Assembly (NCBI GenBank): GCA_950295325.1
Contig: OX485803.1
Location: forward strand, 38,705,554 to 38,769,553
DNA: 64,000 nucleotides
Reading direction: 5' to 3'
Source of the DNA: Polytrichum commune
Lineage: Eukaryota > Streptophyta > Polytrichopsida > Polytrichales > Polytrichaceae
In this document: piece by piece, positions 10,202 to 21,419 of the stretch
Position numbering within the stretch: position 1 is the stretch's first letter
Layout of the letters: the number at the start of each line of letters is the position of its first letter
Translations under genes and position numbers: made by a program
The notes under the pieces: generated by a model
Database searches by the model: none
The model's input: only the letters and a program-made list of their open reading frames with translations
Told to the model about the DNA's origin: nothing

Positions 10202-10587
10202 AGGTGGGGGTGCCAATTTCCGTTCAAATTTCAGATGTGCCTAGTTGGGATCCTGAAACTATTTTTTTAAAAATTTTGAGCGCTCCGCAAAGCTGGTGCA
10301 AGAGCAACTATGAAAAAACCAAAATTTTCCAACATGTTTATGATTTCCTACAAATTTTTAAAGGAAACCTTGTAGAGTGACCAACACTTGCACATAGGGT
10401 ACGTGGTATATCCACAGGGTGGATTTCTAAAACCGACCGCTGGTAGCCAATGAAATGCTGGCAGCGCTGTGAACGGTAAAAGCACCTTGATAGGTGCTTT
10501 TGTAAACCCAGGTAAAAGCACCTAGATAGGTGCTTCTGACCATAGGGGTCGACTTTAGGACCCGCACGGAAATTGGCACCCCTACCT
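10202..10587. mobile_element. TA-flanked MITE, copy 2 (inverted)
   Basis: A 386-bp element starting AGGTGGGGGTGCCAATTTCC and ending with a near-perfect inverse, flanked by TA at 10200-10201 and 10588-10589. It aligns end to end with the element at 2819-3209 in the opposite orientation, including the paired AAGCACCT/AGGTGCTT palindromes (about 10479-10534). No coding capacity. The ORF that overlaps it (minus 10651-10427) is incidental. Confidence 0.8.
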
Positions 10588-12160
10588 TACACCTATTTGT
10601 TGGTCGTTTCCTATGTTTGACACATTGATGATGTATGAGCACATTGTACATTAATTGCTCCTAGGGCACACTTCCATGTGCCGACCGTTCCAACAAAAAA
10701 TAAGACTTCGTTGACATCGGCTTGGAAGTTTTTGTCGGTCGTTTCAAGGATCTTGATTGTCGAGCACCTTCATGTGGAGTAGGGAGGTCAACATATGAGA
10801 GTGTAGATTTATCTTATTGTCAACAATGCAAATTGAAAGATGGTCATTTCTTACATTACCCATTTGGATGCTGCTTCATTTAATGGAATTTGCCGACTTT
10901 GTCAGCACATGAAAGGTGCCCTTAATCTTCCGTATAAGAGGGTCTTTGTACTTTGTTGAGCACGCAAATTCATTCACCCTCCATCACCAACTCTCCATCA
11001 TAATCAGTTGGTCATCCAAGTGGTGAGCACTTCCAACAACTCCCATGGTTTTTTCTGCCTACAGAATTAACAATTTATCCAAAATCTTTGGTTCAGGCGT
11101 AGTCATGTCCCATATTCAACTTGAGTAGGTGAATGTCATGCTATAGATGTTGCCACAACTCGCCATCCATTCTCCTCCCACGAGTTATGTAGTCTATGCT
11201 TAGCTCTTAAGGCACACATGTTAAAGAGTGATTTGCTCTAGCCACTCTCGCGCCGCCAAAAGGGAAGGGGGGGGGGGGTTCACTCAGTGTAGCCCGTGTG
11301 TAATCACATGTGTGTACAAAAGAGCATTTAATTAGATTTTGGCTTAATATGATCACTTAAAGAAGATCTTAAAGTTAATCCCCAACTGTCCAAGATGCCC
11401 AATCTTGACCTCTCCATGCACAAAAGATGTATTTGAGTTACAAATTTGAATTTAATTCATTCTTCAAGAGAAATTCCTATATTAATCTGATACATTACTG
11501 CTATCGAATAGTTGGGTTGAAATATACAAGGGTGCCCTTGGATGCAATCATATATTAGTATTTTGAACACCAATGTCACATATAAGTAAACTCTATTTCT
11601 TCCTTGACATAAAATTATGTGGTAAAGAAAGTATTGAACCCTTAGATTTTAAAATAAATTGATTTTAAGACTTATTGAGATTCATAGAGATTGTGTATAT
11701 AGGTTGTACATCGAGCCCTTGGTCCTTTGAGCGTTAACCACCCATAGCTTTTGCATGTGAACTTTCTTCTTGCATTTTAGACTGACAATTTGCTTGAAAC
11801 GTAATAATTACTAACCCAATGAGACAATTCCGTATTCGATCTAGCTGCCCAAATTGTTTGTGGAGCCCACACCTTTCTAGGCCTATGGAAACAAATATGA
11901 GTGCATAGGAGGTGGTCTTATTGGGGTATTGATGTACAAATATACTTAGCATGTACATAGTGTAAGAGAAAAATATACATGTATATGGGAGGGCTTACAA
12001 AACCTTCTCAGAAACGTAATAATATGGTAGGGTTTTAGACATTTATCTCAAAGACTACAACATACGGTAAACTTGAACTAAAAGGGTTGTAATGGAGAAT
12101 TTTAAATGGAAAATTATGGATGATTATTGGTGGATGTTTAGTGTTGGGACACGCAAACAT
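10588..12160. other. Intergenic tract, no gene seen
   Basis: AT-rich sequence without a recognisable gene. A G-tract followed by TTCACTC at about 11267-11285 resembles a terminus of the CTCGGGGGG elements, but no partner end was found. Confidence 0.5.
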
Positions 12161-12873
12161 CTCGGGGGGTGCACCTTTCATTAAAACCTAGAATCACGTG
12201 TGTTCAGTGCATACTCTAAAAACCCCCTATATACAAGTTATTTTTTGTGAAATGAAGTAATACGCATACAATTGCAACAATAAATATACAAGTGACAATT
12301 TGTATACACAAAAAAACATCCATTCATATATAGTCATTAACATAAGTATACAAATATACTTTTGAACAATAATCAACCCCTATAATATGTATAACAAAAT
12401 ATCCTAGCTTTCATCAGCAAAGTCGTTGAAAACTTTTTCATGTCCCGGATGTAACTCATAAACATTTGATTCACCAATATATGTCATTGTAGCCAATGCA
12501 ATTATTGTCTCTAAGTCTACCATCAAATGATCAGTAAGATCACATGTCCACTTGTTGTTAGCCCCTTTTTGATACCAACATAAACCAATCTCCACGTTTG
12601 ATGGACGGTCCATCAAGTCAATTGGATCCCTATACTCCACCCAACGATTACCAAACGATTTCATCCAATATGAAAACTTATGATATGTAGTATAGTAACA
12701 GTACCATACAAGTACAATTATTGTATAGTTTTTAAAGGCCTTCCATATATGTACATAACTATAAATTATAACATGTATACCATATGTATACGTAATACGG
12801 CAAGGTCCAAATCAATACCCCTCCTGTGCACTCACGTATACTCATACATGTTTAGTACAGTGCACCCCCCGAG
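12161..12873 (-). mobile_element. hAT-like element, short form, copy 2
   Basis: A 713-bp element with ends CTCGGGGGGTGCACC and GTGCACCCCCCGAG. Flanking 8-mers GCAAACAT (12153-12160) and ACAAATAT (12874-12881) agree at six of eight positions, both differences being transitions, consistent with an aged target duplication. It is in the reverse orientation to the copy at 7640 and very similar to it. The 87-codon ORF is present at 12664-12404, but its first codons differ (MKSFGNRW instead of MRRKFGNRW). Confidence 0.85.
12404..12664 (-). CDS. ORF of the hAT-like short element (variant start)
   Basis: An 86-codon version of the conserved ORF, ending FNDFADES like its relatives. The first codons have been replaced by an indel or substitution cluster, so the start may be fortuitous. 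I do not recognise the product. It lies entirely inside the transposable element. Confidence 0.35.
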   Translation of the reverse strand: MKSFGNRWVEYRDPIDLMDRPSNVEIGLCWYQKGANNKWTCDLTDHLMVDLETIIALATMTYIGESNVYELHPGHEKVFNDFADES

Positions 12874-13435
12874 ACAAATATGGACTAGGCATCCCAAAGA
12901 TAGGTAGGGGGGGATCCGACCTGGGATCCTAGATGCTAACAGAAGAGTGTTGGTAACAAATAAACCTATGATTTTAAGTGATCAATTGATGGGAGATTTA
13001 CACATTGTCATTGTGTTGGCTTACATGACATACATCTTGGACACGGATACCTACAATGTCATCTTTAATGGATTTAGAAACGAAATTAGATTTCATAGAT
13101 TATGCACATGAAGAAGGGGTCACTTTCCCCTCTTACCCAGTTCTCATATACTTATCCTATGACCTTCATTTTCACTGATTTTTCTACATGTGTACATATC
13201 TTAGGTTGATTTCTCCCACTTAAATATGTCTATACTTGTTCTTTCCACTGCAAAGAATGTTGAATAGAGAGGGGTTTTAGCAGGCCCTTTGAACCCACAT
13301 GTTTCCAAAAAACAAAGAGCGATTTATAAAATGGAAACCCCTCGAATTGTGAAGTTGGAAGTTCCCATAATAGAATCACAAGAATCAAGATAAACAAATG
13401 TTATGTTTACATTTTCAAAATCCACACACCAGCGC
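12874..13435. other. Intergenic tract, no gene seen
   Basis: AT-rich spacer between two hAT-like insertions. Around 12940-13075 there are weak traces (GATCAATTGATGGGAGATTTACA) that resemble the DHLMVDLE-coding segment of the element protein, so this may be another heavily decayed copy. Confidence 0.35.
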
Positions 13436-13724
13436 CTCGGGGGGTTCGCTGGCGAAAAATCGTAGAACAACGTGTGCGATAAAAAATAGGGTCTAATATA
13501 TTCATTGTAGATAAATTTTGTAAAAAACTTAAATATAATATAGGTGGTTTTTAAATAGTGAAAAATGATCACATGTAAAATACCATCACATGTAAAATAC
13601 CACCATACCTTTATTTTGAGAAATACCATACCTTATAATCTTTTCTACAAGGTAAATAGCCCCCCAGTTAATAGGTCCCGAACGCACGTGTATGCAAAAT
13701 ATAAGAGGGAGTGAACCCCCCGAG
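13436..13724. mobile_element. Small hAT-like MITE with CTCGGGGGG ends
   Basis: A 289-bp element beginning CTCGGGGGGTTCGC and ending GTGAACCCCCCGAG. It is flanked by ACCAGCGC (13428-13435) and ACAAGCAC (13725-13732), which match at six of eight positions. The interior is AT-rich, unrelated to the longer elements and non-coding. It shares only termini and target-duplication length with them, as expected for a MITE mobilised by the same transposase. Confidence 0.75.
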
Positions 13725-13845
13725 ACAAGCACTCATGATAACCTTACATAAATAAGAAATCCAAATTTTGATTCAATGTTTATTGATGTTTCATCGTAGA
13801 GTTGCTAATGCAACATAACTCTCAAGATGTAAGTCCAATCCATAG

Positions 13846-14040
13846 CATGGGGGGTGCACTCTACATAACAATGTATGAGTATATGTGACTACACAAGAAG
13901 GGTATTAATTTGAACTTTGCCGTACCATGTATACATATGCTACACAAATTATAGCTCACAGTTATGTACATGTATGAAGCACCCCTTAGAATATATACAA
14001 CACCTGTTCTTGTATGGTAGTGTCATTAGATTTTACGAAA
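13846..14040 (+). mobile_element. hAT-like element, truncated end fragment
   Basis: Begins CATGGGGGGTGCAC and follows the left-end sequence of the copy at 7640 (GTGCAC-flanked TATGAGTATA, GGGTATTAATTTG, TACATGTATG) before similarity stops near 14040. Only one end is present, so it is a truncated relic. Confidence 0.65.
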
Positions 14041-14246
14041 TGAGTGTTTAATATCAAATGAAACCAAGATGAATTATTTCCTTATTTCCTTATCTCATTC
14101 ATGCATGTATGGAAGAGGCAATATTAGGGTTTTGGAAGGGGTCATTAAGCTAAGAACACAGTCACTTCTTGCTTAGGGTTGCAAGAGGAACGGGCCATGC
14201 TTCTTTGCTTCATAGGGGATGGTTGATGCGGGTGGTTGATGTAGGC

Positions 14247-15517
14247 CCAGGGGATGCACCTTTCATCAGAAACCAAGAACCATGTGTGTTCGCAACATAC
14301 TCTAAAAAGACCCCTATATACAAGTTTTTTTTTTTGGGTGAAAGCAAGCAATACATGTACAATTTCAATGATAAAAATACAAGCAACAATTTGTATACAT
14401 GAAACAACACATTCATATATAGTCATTAATATAAATATACAAATAAAATTTTAAATAATAATGAACCCCTATCATATGTATAATGTAAAACCCAAGCATT
14501 CATTAATAAAGTCATTGAAGACTTTTTCATGCCCCAGATATAACTCATAAGCAACCTATAATATATGTCATAGAGGCTAATGCGATTGTTTCTAAATCTA
14601 TCATCAAATGATTTGTAAGATCATAAGTCCACTTATTGTTGGTTCCCCTTTGAGATGCCAACATAAACCCAATCTCCATGTTTGATGGATGGTCCATCAA
14701 GTCAATCGGATTCATATACTCCACCCAACAATTATCAATTTTTCTATGCATCTTATAAACCCTCCCAACAAACCAAACCTAAACTGGAGCTAATTTTTTT
14801 GGTCTACCATGTTTTTTGACAATTCTAGCTTCATGTTTGTTCAGAAAACACATTGCATAATCACAACCAAGATTTAACATAGTATCATCATTTATGGCGT
14901 TAAAGAGTTTAGGCTTCATATATAATATGCCAACCTTAATCCAAGTCAATTGATCTTTAGATATAGTTGGATTGCCATTAAATTGACTAATAATTGTACT
15001 TTTAAATGATTCTAGACTCCCCTACCTATACATAAGCCACAATGTACTCTACATTAGAGTGAGAGGCCATTTCAACAATTTTATGTTCATCAATTAAAAC
15101 ATCCAAGACATGTCGAAGCTCACTCTGCAACTTCATATCTTCATTGAAAATTATTTTCAACATGCGACTGCATCGATCAATTCCATCTTTATGACAACAT
15201 CCTTGCACATGTTTGAATTGTCTTCTCCAACACTGCAATATTCCTTGTCATCGCCTATGCACTAGAATCATCAATCAATAAGTGACCATAATCACACTCC
15301 TCATCCTCCTTCATACTTCCAAATAAACGAGCCTTGATAAGTGCCCTACCATGCAAGTGCAAAATGTTGTATATTTCTAGAGGTTCTCCATACATGTACA
15401 TAACTATGAGTTATGAGTTGTGTAGCATATGTATATTTAGCACCAAAAGTAAAAATTAAGACCTCTTTGTGCACTCATGCATACTCATACGTGTTATGAA
15501 AGGTGCACCCCCCGGGG
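14247..15517 (-). mobile_element. hAT-like element, long form (1.27 kb)
   Basis: Ends CCAGGGGATGCACC and GGTGCACCCCCCGGGG are flanked by ATGTAGGC (14239-14246) and ATGCAGGT (15518-15525), matching at six of eight positions with only transitions. Its terminal regions match the 714-bp copies, but about 560 bp of extra interior are retained. The short elements therefore look like internal-deletion derivatives of this form. It carries the longest coding remnant of the family on the minus strand. It is still too short for a complete hAT transposase. Confidence 0.82.
14530..15345 (-). pseudogene. Unrecognised protein remnant with AT-hook-like motif, in hAT-like element
   Basis: Reading the minus strand from about 15345 gives an interrupted coding region. 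In order it shows an acidic stretch (KEDEECDYGHLLIDD), a helical-looking segment (RMLKIIFNEDMK, then LRHVLDVLIDEHKIVEMASH), a segment containing QLTWIKVGILYMKPKLFNA, the basic motif KKHGRPKKL, and then WFVGRVYKM leading into the segment kept as the 87-codon ORF in short copies. At least two frame changes and several stops interrupt it. KKHGRPKK fits the AT-hook core (GRP flanked by basic residues), which would suggest minor-groove DNA binding. That is inference from one motif. I recognise neither a transposase catalytic domain nor a host family. It is homologous to the remnants at 8361-8720 and 9030-9325. Confidence 0.55.
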
Positions 15518-15879
15518 ATGCAGGTAGTGATTATAGGCATTAGGTGACTTAGAAGTCAGGTCTTGACACAAAGGCTAACATAAAAATTCATTAAAATTGC
15601 GAAGGTGCTCAAAGCTTCTCCTATCTTGATTCATTTCGTGTGTTTTACATCGCCCCTACCTCCTTTTGGGCGCTCTCATCACATTAGTGGATGTGTGTAT
15701 TTGATTATGGAAGCAACAATAAGTGTTTATATATTTATTTATTTTAAAAAAATCATCAATTAATATCTTGGATTTGAATAGAGAATAGAATGCTTGTCTT
15801 GTGTCCAAATTATGTTGTCCTTATGTAAGCAAAACATTAAGTTAACAAAACTAACTAACTAAACTAAACTAAACTTCAA
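15518..15879. other. Intergenic tract, no gene seen
   Basis: Non-coding spacer. Short AACTAACTAAACTAAAC repetition at about 15848-15874 abuts the next element relic. Confidence 0.5.
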
Positions 15880-16356
15880 TTAAGCTTTAGTTTGTTGGGA
15901 GGGTTTATAAGATGTATAAGTTTTTAGGTAATCATTGGATGGAGTATAGGGTCCAATTGACTTCATGAACCGTTCATCAAACATGGAGATTGGCTTATGT
16001 TGGTTCAAAAAGGACACCAACAAGTGGACTTATGATCTTACTAATCATTTGATGAGAAACTTCTTACGATCTCACTAATCTCTTGAAATAATAATTGCAT
16101 TAGCTTCTATGACATATATCGTAAACTTAATGCTAATGAGTTACATCCAGGGGATGAAAATCCTTCAACAAATCTATGATGAAAATGCTTAAGGTCTTGT
16201 ATACATTACATCTGATAGGGGTTGATTGTTATTCAAAAGTACATTTGTATGCTTATGTTAATGACTATATACATAAGCATCTGTATATAGGGGCTTTTTA
16301 GAATATCTTGCCAACGCATGTTATTCTTGGTTTTCAATGAAAGGTGCACCCTCGGG
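15880..16356 (+). mobile_element. hAT-like element, truncated right part
   Basis: From TTTGTTGGGAGGGTTTATAA onward this follows the family's C-terminal coding part: weak WMEYR, AYVGSK and KWTYDLTNHLM frames with small indels, then an extra ~35-bp repeat of the ACTAATC stretch near 16041-16085. It ends GGTGCACCCTCGGG near 16356. The left end and the upstream coding part are missing. Frameshifts leave no usable ORF. Confidence 0.65.
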
Positions 16357-18146
16357 ATGATGAATAGAAGATGGAGGACCAAAACATACCCCCACACACA
16401 CACACACAAAACAAAACAAAAAACAAAATGTATGTGAAGGCGGGCAAGTGATGAGAAGGGAGTTGAGCAACTTTGAAGTCAACCTGAGGACATCTGAGGA
16501 GCCAGATCAAAAGCATTGGATCGTCATTATGAATGATGGATGTAGGCCCCCAAGGACACTTGAAATGCACGGGATCTTTGGGCTTTCAAAGCTAAGGCAA
16601 TTGTTGTGAGTGATATGTATATATATAGAAATATGTGTGTGTAAGTTACAATGTATTTGTGGCTCCCAATACCGACACCACTTTTGGCTTGCCCACATTC
16701 CACGCCCAAAGCGAAAGAGGTGGTCAACCGTGACTTGCCTTATTCATTGTCTTGTCCTTGCCCCCCGAGTCCAATGAATAGGCTAGACGCTCAAAGGTAA
16801 GGTATGTGGGTATTACTTGGTTTGTTTTTCATGTTCTACAACTTCTACTAGTTGGATTTACACAAAAAATTCATGTTGCAGTAGTAAATCTATGTTGAAA
16901 CATATGTTAGAATCGCTTTGAAATTCGGACTTCCCTTGATTTAGTTATGCTTATTGGAAGTGCATGTTTGTTGATAGTTTAACTACACGCATAGGTCTTT
17001 CCTGTTGTGTTCATTATTGAGTAGTTATTAACATTTGAAGACATAGTCTAATCTTTTGTAAGCATGTGGGTTTATGATGTTTGTTGTTTGATCCTCACTG
17101 AACCACGTACCGATCAAATATAGGTGTCCGGGTAAGGAAATGAGTCACTTAAGACCCATGAACCTTGGACGTGTGTTGCTTGCGTCCTTTTCTCTCTACA
17201 CCCACTTCTTATAAGGTATGGAACATGCAATCGGTGCGAGATGGTATAAAACTCATATGGTATAAAATGATCAAGAAAGAATCCCCCCCCCCCCCACTTG
17301 TATTCTTCCTCTAGAAACATGGAGTGCTTCATCCATAACGCCCACATCCCGAAAGGGAAGGAAGTAACCTTACCTTATTGCTTGGTAACACATGACCAAT
17401 GTACGGTAGAACGGGCTCCCCTTCAGGCTGGTGTAAAAACTACAAAACACCAATGTTCTTCTTCTTTTCTTTCTCTAGTATATCATGGAAGAAGAAGTAA
17501 ACGATGCCCGTACAAGATGGGTGAGAATTTTCAATGATGAGGTCCGGAGTGTAAGCCATGCCTCAATCACTTGTCAAACATAGAGACAAACCAATATTTG
17601 CACACCTTTTGATGACCTTTGGGTTTCCAATAATAAGGGGGCCACCGAAATGCGCGGCCAAACCCCACAACATGGCATTATGAAACCCTTTACATATATA
17701 TATATATAGATATATATCTTGACTCCCAAGAGTCTTTTGGCACCATTATTTATCATCGTTTTGGAGTTGTGAATGCAAAGGGACATCACAAAAAGTGTGT
17801 ATGATGAAGGCTTCTCGGGCGTATATGGGGGATCGATGATATCCATATTTGCCCTTTCATTGTTCAGATTCTCACAAATAGGACATGTGTGTGGATTTTT
17901 TTAATCCAACAGGTGCACCAAGTGGCAGCGTGTGATTGGCAGCTTGCAGATGCACATAGGGTATGCGATGCGGGCATTATTTCGTTTGTTTTCCTTGTTC
18001 TCCATCTTCTATTGATCACATTTTACGTTTGTGTTGCACTAGCATGTCGATGATGGACCATCGTTAACGTCCAAATAGAATAGGGGAGCCGGACCTCCCT
18101 TTATTTAGTGTTGATTACCGGAAATGCACATTTGTTGATTCCTTAA
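16357..18146. repeat. Two diverged copies of an old dispersed repeat; otherwise no gene
   Basis: The stretch about 16800-17130 and the stretch about 17950-18660 are direct diverged copies of one sequence, sharing blocks such as TTGTGTTCA[C/T]TAT, CATTTGAAGA and TTGATCCTCACT[T/G]. The second copy is interrupted by the MITE at 18147-18489. A further relative lies at about 3770-3920. Simple-sequence features include CA and AAAAC repeats at 16392-16430, a C-tract at about 17283-17296 and a TA repeat at about 17696-17720. No protein is recognised. Confidence 0.5.
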
Positions 18147-18489
18147 CTCGGGGGGGGCAGTGTGTTAAAAAGTTAAGGATATAGGTGCAAACAACCACTA
18201 TTTTATAGGGGGATATTACTTTCAATTCTCTTCTTTTTTTCACATGCTATCATTATGTAATTTTCTACTTTGGGTTGATAGAAAAATGGCTTGCATTACT
18301 TATAATTCCAAATTACCTATTATTCCATACCCTATAGTACTTTAAAGATGTCCAGTGCCATTTTTGATACCCTATATTACTCTTAAGTCCATTTATAATT
18401 TTTTTGCCCCCATGTTTTTAAAATACCCTATCATTTGTTCGCATGTATATTGCTACTCCAACCAATGACTAAACCCCCCCCCCCCCAAG
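18147..18489. mobile_element. hAT-like MITE with perfect 8-bp target duplication
   Basis: A 343-bp insertion starting CTCGGGGGGGGCAGTG and ending in a C-tract plus AAG. It is flanked by identical TTCCTTAA octamers at 18139-18146 and 18490-18497. It interrupts a repeat whose uninterrupted relative at about 16990 gives the empty-site context, so the insertion boundaries are secure. The interior is AT-rich and non-coding. The termini place it with the other CTCGGGGGG elements in the window. Confidence 0.85.
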
Positions 18490-18497
18490 TTCCTTAA

Positions 18498-20990
18498 CAA
18501 AATGCATAGGTCATTTCAATTGTGTTCACTATCGAGTGTGGAGTAGTCAATAGCATTTGAAGATGTAATCCAATATCTTTTAAACATGTGCCTTTGTGGT
18601 GTTTGTTTCTTGATCCTCACTTGACCACACACCAATCTAATATATGTGTCTGATTTTAAAAAGTAACCAAATAACACCTGCATACCTTAGCCATATGGCA
18701 ACAATTGATATCAACTACACTTTACATCTGGTTTAGTGGGACCCGTCTTATTCATTATTGATCCAAGTAAATGATCTTGTAAACATTAGGTGGCAGTCAT
18801 AGAAGGTCACATGAGATTGTGAATCATAAAAGATTATCATTTTCAAATCTCATAATCAAATGTTAATATAAGGCAAAGTGAAGATTCTTATTTTCTTTAA
18901 ACGATCGTAGGCCCTCCAACCATTTGTGTAAACTACACTAATTATCCCAATTAGTGTGTCTGGCACTAATTCTTGTAGCACCCACTAGTTTACCAAATCT
19001 CAAAATTAGTGAGGGTTTTCACTAAGTGATACTCAATTCATGAATACATGTTCATTTAACATACATTTCAAGAAAATTAGTGTGTGCTCTAAGGTGTTTG
19101 TAGAATGCATTTTTTTTTGGTAAGCTCAAAGAGGCTTCTTCTTTTCAGTCAACGCCACTCACTCTTGAGGCATCCCTTAACACTGAGATACTGAAAAAAG
19201 CTTGCATTGAGAGTTACCAAAACTTTGACACTTTGGGCTCCCAAAACCCTAGATCTTTCTAGTAGCACTAATTTCATAGCATATAAAAAAAACATAAATA
19301 AATAAAAAGTAACACCTTCACTCCTTTCCAACACACACTATTAGCCCATCCTCGCTAAATGGGATGATAATCGTAGGTAACTTGAAATAGTGTCTTTGTT
19401 TTGAGCACACACTCCAATCTCATTGTAACAAGAGTCTTTTTGGTGTATGTTGTTAACTACAAGCCTTGTCATACACCACTCAAACACAAGTGTCCAATTA
19501 AGGAGAGTAACCACAAAAGGCCCACATACCTTAACGCAAATGCAAGAGAGATTGAAGTACTCTGTCTAGTTACAACAGTGCACTTCTTTTTGGATCCCAG
19601 GAAGTGCACTCGAAGCAACCACATAGGCCCTTCTTTAGACTTGTGCCACAAAGCCCATGACAAATTTTGTTAGGTTCCGAAGCTAGCTGACAATGAGTCC
19701 CTGGCAATGAATCTACATGCAATCATACTTGTAAGTGTGAGCGTTAAGGTTGCAACACACTTTTAAGGTATATTAATCGCACCTATTCCTGACATTTTGC
19801 CACATTTGGGTGTTTAGAGTATGCGGTTTATGTGGATTCCATAGCCTTTCAAATCGGATTTGGAAGTCCACCTACTCAGAACATTTGAATCTATCTCAGT
19901 TTCTTACATAACTTTGAAGCCACTATTTCAAAACCCAATGTGATGAATTAGTAGAGACGTATGTTTATGTTACCCATCCTGGTCACACCCAACCTTTTGC
20001 GTGGGATAAAGTGCTTCTTGACTAGCTTATTACGAAACCTCGTGATTGGGAGAATGCCAGCTTCGGCAAGGTTTCAAGCTTTGCGGGGGCTTGATTTACG
20101 CTTTGGCTGAGAAAATTGGCTTCCATGCTCATGAAGATGTAAGCTATAGCAAAAAAATAATTATAATCACAGCCTGTAAATGAAATGTTTTGCAACCATA
20201 TTACACTGTTGCACCTCAAGGACGATTGATGATACCTAGTTGCTCCGCGATAGGGCGAATTTGCACAAGGTACCCCTGGCATGTGAAGGTTGTGTGAGAC
20301 AAAACCCTCTTACTTGCAGCAGTACAAGGAACATGATTCCAGCCAACTCGTAAATGTCACAGGTGAATTCAATTCCAGCTCAGGTACCCTCCACAAGCAG
20401 GGGGTACACATCATTCATGTTCATCATCACCGCAAAAGCTTTTCATGTGACATGGCATGATGCCCACCATCAGAAGGACAAACACTGTATGTGGTAACAT
20501 GGCAGGACCACTATGCATTTATTGAAATGTGTTTGCGAGTGTTCAGTAAAGGTCCAAACCAGTACATCTGCAGCACCATAAGGCCGAGGATATGGCCACT
20601 GCAACCTGGTACACAGGTTTGTTTTACGAGCATTTATGCTACTTTTATACAGGTTGATGGAACATACTCACAAACGGAAGTCAGTCAAGATGCATTCATT
20701 ATCAGTGACAAAAGTGCTTGGAAACCTTACTCCATCTTCCTGAGGCGCCACATGTGTAACTTTGCAGCTGATCCATGTACGAAACTATCACAAGGATTGC
20801 ATTGACTTGAAAGTTTGCTCCCACATTAGCAATTTACACAGTACTCAAACGATGCAACACACTTTCCTTTCATACTCTTTAAATGGTTTGCGCTGGAGTT
20901 TGCAGACATGACTGCGAGCACCTAACAATAGAGATAGGACCAATAAGGGAGGGAGCTCCAAGGCGAGGGGAAGAAAATCTGTAAAATGCT
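18498..20990. other. Tract downstream of the kinase gene, no gene seen
   Basis: No protein gene supported. The stretch about 19400-19560 is a diverged relative of 29615-29780 (shared ACTCCAATCTC, GTCTTTTTGGT, GTGTCCAATTAA). The plus-strand ORF 20491-20805 has no recognisable similarity and may lie opposite the distal 3' part of the kinase transcript. A minus-strand AATAAA occurs at 20522-20517 and is one possible polyadenylation signal for that gene. Confidence 0.4.
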
Positions 20991-21419
20991 CGAATTAGTT
21001 CACAGAAGAAAGGGGCACCATGGCTCCTCCTCCTTTTGTATATGGAGTCCGTAACCTTCTTGTCCCCTACCGAAACCCGAAACTCCTATAAAAGTACAGT
21101 CAATGTATAATACTTACATCCACCTTACTGTCTCTTGAATTCCTCCTCCTTGCTAAAAGCGATCTACCCACCTCAAAACCGTAACATGAATTGGCAGCCC
21201 CCCTCCCTGGTGAGCTTCACGTGGTTAACTAAACTGCTCAGGCACAGCATGACAACACATTGTCAACACTTGCAAGAGACTTTGCCTCTTCCCCGTGAAA
21301 AGCATTAGATCATCCACAATAAGCACTTAACAACAGTGATGATGGCCTCCTGCAATGGTTGCAGGCCAGTCGTAGTTTCAGGAGCTCCATTGCCTCCTGG
21401 GAACAGGTGGCACCAAATA
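20991..21419 (-). other. Probable 3' untranslated region of the kinase gene
   Basis: Sequence immediately downstream of the kinase stop codon on the minus strand, richer in GC than the surrounding DNA and without repeats. It is inferred to be 3' UTR from position alone. The transcript end cannot be fixed from sequence. Confidence 0.35.

Noticed and set aside
10427-10651. 74-codon ORF at the second TA-flanked MITE
   Set aside because: It runs through the MITE's palindromes and terminal repeat; the corresponding frame is not conserved in the other copy.
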